Shown here: positions 57,501 to 60,500 of the stretch, in pieces | Numbering within the stretch: position 1 is the first letter of the stretch | Layout of the letters: each line of letters starts with the position of its first letter | NCBI GenBank assembly: GCA_947247005.1 | Contig: OX365955.1 | Span: 7,946,001 to 8,010,000, forward strand | Direction: 5' to 3' | Length of the DNA stretch: 64,000 bases | From: Spisula solida | Lineage: Eukaryota; Mollusca; Bivalvia; Venerida; Mactridae | Notes under the pieces: generated by a model | Database searches by the model: none | The model's input: the letters and a program-made list of their open reading frames with translations, nothing else | Told to the model about the DNA's origin: nothing | Program-made: the position numbers and the translations under genes

Positions 57501-60500
57501 AGTGACCACCTCTAGCAACAACCTCTAGCAAAGTTCACATAAAGGACAGAATAAACTTAGTCTATGAGAAACATTGGACTTAATCAGATGCAAATGAAAT
57601 AATAAGTTGCTATGGCAGCACATTAATAGCTTACTTTGCGACTCTATACAAGAGACTTTGAACTAAGTAGAGGTCCTTTATGTATTGAACAAAACCCAAA
57701 CTCCGCTTTAGTACCCCAGATAATCCAACATGTTTGAATAATTACAGCATGAGTACAACATGGCAGATGTATGTGTAGGTATATAGTTTTTTTTTATAGT
57801 TTATGGGATTTTTTTAAAATTTTGCTGTCAGGATAATGGAATGGGCACAAGGGCAGGTGAGTGACATAGGGACCCTAGGTACCTCACACGACGGCAGGTG
57901 AGTGACCTAGGGACCCTAGGTACCTCACACGACGGCAGGGGAGTGACCTAGGGTCCCTAGGTACCTCACATGACAGCAGGGGAGTGACCTAGGGTCTCTA
58001 GGTACCTCACACGACAGCAGGGAAGTGACCTAGGGTCCGTAGGTACCTCACACGACAGCAGGGGAGTGACCTAGGGTCTCTAGGTACCTCACATGACAGC
58101 AGGGGAGTTACCTAGGGTCCTTTTGGACTTCGTTATTTGTCCTCCACCGACAGCAAAATTTTCAGAATTAAGTGATATTTTATTTACCATGGCAACTCGT
58201 GTAGCTACATCGACAGAGTCCACATCATTGCCGTATATAAGTGGGTTGAAGCCAGTGTTCGAGGAGAAACTCTCTCGTCGTTTCCAGATCTCAGGATTTT
58301 GGGCAAGCGCATCGAGATTTTTGATAGGCTGGGGCGTCATACTCATACTGGTTAGAGCCTGTCAGGAAAATAAAACATACATGTATTTAAATCAAGCTAT
58401 TTCTTTGTAACATATGACGTCAGGTAATTAAACAACTACACACAGACACATAGACAAACACGCACAGACAGATAGACATGCTGCTTACTACGTGGCCTAC
58501 ATGGCACCTGCCACTTTGCATGCTCTAATAAACTTTCATTTACATTATTCACTTCATTTTTAAGGATAAAATTATACAGGATAATATCAATTAATACAAA
58601 CAAACAAAAATTTCAATATAAGAAATATCTAATCAATATTAGACTTTTTAACCCTTCCTACAAAAGCAGCGATAATGCAGCAAATAAAAAGCTGTAACAG
58701 AGTGAAGCAGTGAAAAAGCTGTGACTTGCTTCAACTTATAAGTTATAACTGGATCACATATCCAAAACCATCGCCATCTGATCATCCATCCATATACTTT
58801 AGTTTAATCAGGCCGCAGGCAGGACGGCCATCGGCTGGTCAAAGGGCAGCTACTGGAGTAATTTAAGTCTCTCGACATATACACTGCTACTCATTGCTAG
58901 ACATCGGGTCAACATAGGATACACAGACTGTGACATCATCTGGCTTCCAGGTGATTATAATGTTACCCAGGTTATAATAAGCTGGATTATAGTCATAAAT
59001 ATTGACTACATGTACATTAGTATAAATTACCAAATTATATGATATGAAAATATAATATACACAGACTTATTAAATATTACATGTATATTATTGTTATTTG
59101 ATAGATATATACATAGTACACCTCAACCAAATGCCAAAATAAATGAATTAGAAGAATAATCACCCGTGCTCATGCACTTGTACTTGACTAAGCTTACAGA
59201 AAAATTGTAGCATTCTTCAGCCCCATCAAGTCACAGTTTTTTTAATAATTATTCAATTAAAAAACATTAGTCCATGAATTTGGTGGAAATTTCATTGAAA
59301 TCCGATCAATTATATGTTATAGAGAAATAGTCGCAGAAAGCATCTTTCTTCAATATAGTCCAGAAGTTATTAAAGGGACACTCCTGGGCAGCCCCTCCTG
59401 GGCCTGTTCCATAGACATATCTTAGCTAAAATTTGACAATTTCATATACTATGTGGAGCTGTTTTATCAACCTAGAATTATCATAAATAATTATTTTAAC
59501 TTGTCTAAATATATGAGTTTACTTTGTACTATGCTCACTATAATATAATTATGAAAATGTCTGATCTTAGCCAAGATATGTCTATAAAATAGGCCCCAGA
59601 AATGTAGCCTATTTTCGAACACAACACAAAAAAATCAGTGAATTTTGGGAAAATTTTACCACTGGTGGCATGCAGCATCAGGGGGATTTAAACATTATAC
59701 CCATTCTCTTTGGACCCCCTTTCTTATCCCTCTCCCCAAATGATAAATCCATGCATGTTTGGATAATAAAGCAGCAATTAATTTACACTAGCCTAAGTTA
59801 GATAGAAAACTGCTGAAATATGCTCGACAATACCATTTCTAGAAAATCAAGAGGATACAGAAAGCACGACTTAAAATGTGATGTATTGATTCAGCCCTGA
59901 CACAATTACGATGCTCATTTAATAATTCAGACCAGGAGTAACAATTAAGGCCACAGTTTTTTATGTTTTTTGGTTTACGTGATATTTTTTAAAATTTTGC
60001 TCTCTGGAGGAAGGAACAGAAAAATAAAACAAAGAGACCTTTTAGAAGCTTAGATCACTCACACAATGCCAGGGAGCGACTAAGGGGCAGTTTTATCCTT
60101 CATATTTTATTTTCATTCTCTCCTCCAGATAGAAAATTTTCAGAAAATCAAAAAATAAAACAACTGTGGCCTAACAACTACATTTACCATGAGCTGGTAG
60201 TTCTCATAGAAATTGTCTCAAATCAAGGAAAATTGTCTTCCATTTGGATGATATATGACAAACATTATACGAATGCTGACATCAGACTTATATAATTGTA
60301 ATAGAAAATCTTCTCGGTACCAGATCTGTCATATTAAATCTTCACGGTAAAAAATCTGTCCTACAAGCATTATAAGATGTCAGATATATAGCGATATTAT
60401 ATTGAAACCTTTCAGGACAAAGACAATATTGGTAGATTCTTCCGCCAGGTTTTTTGGAAATATTTCTGAGAATTGTCATCATCCAAAACCATTTAATCAA

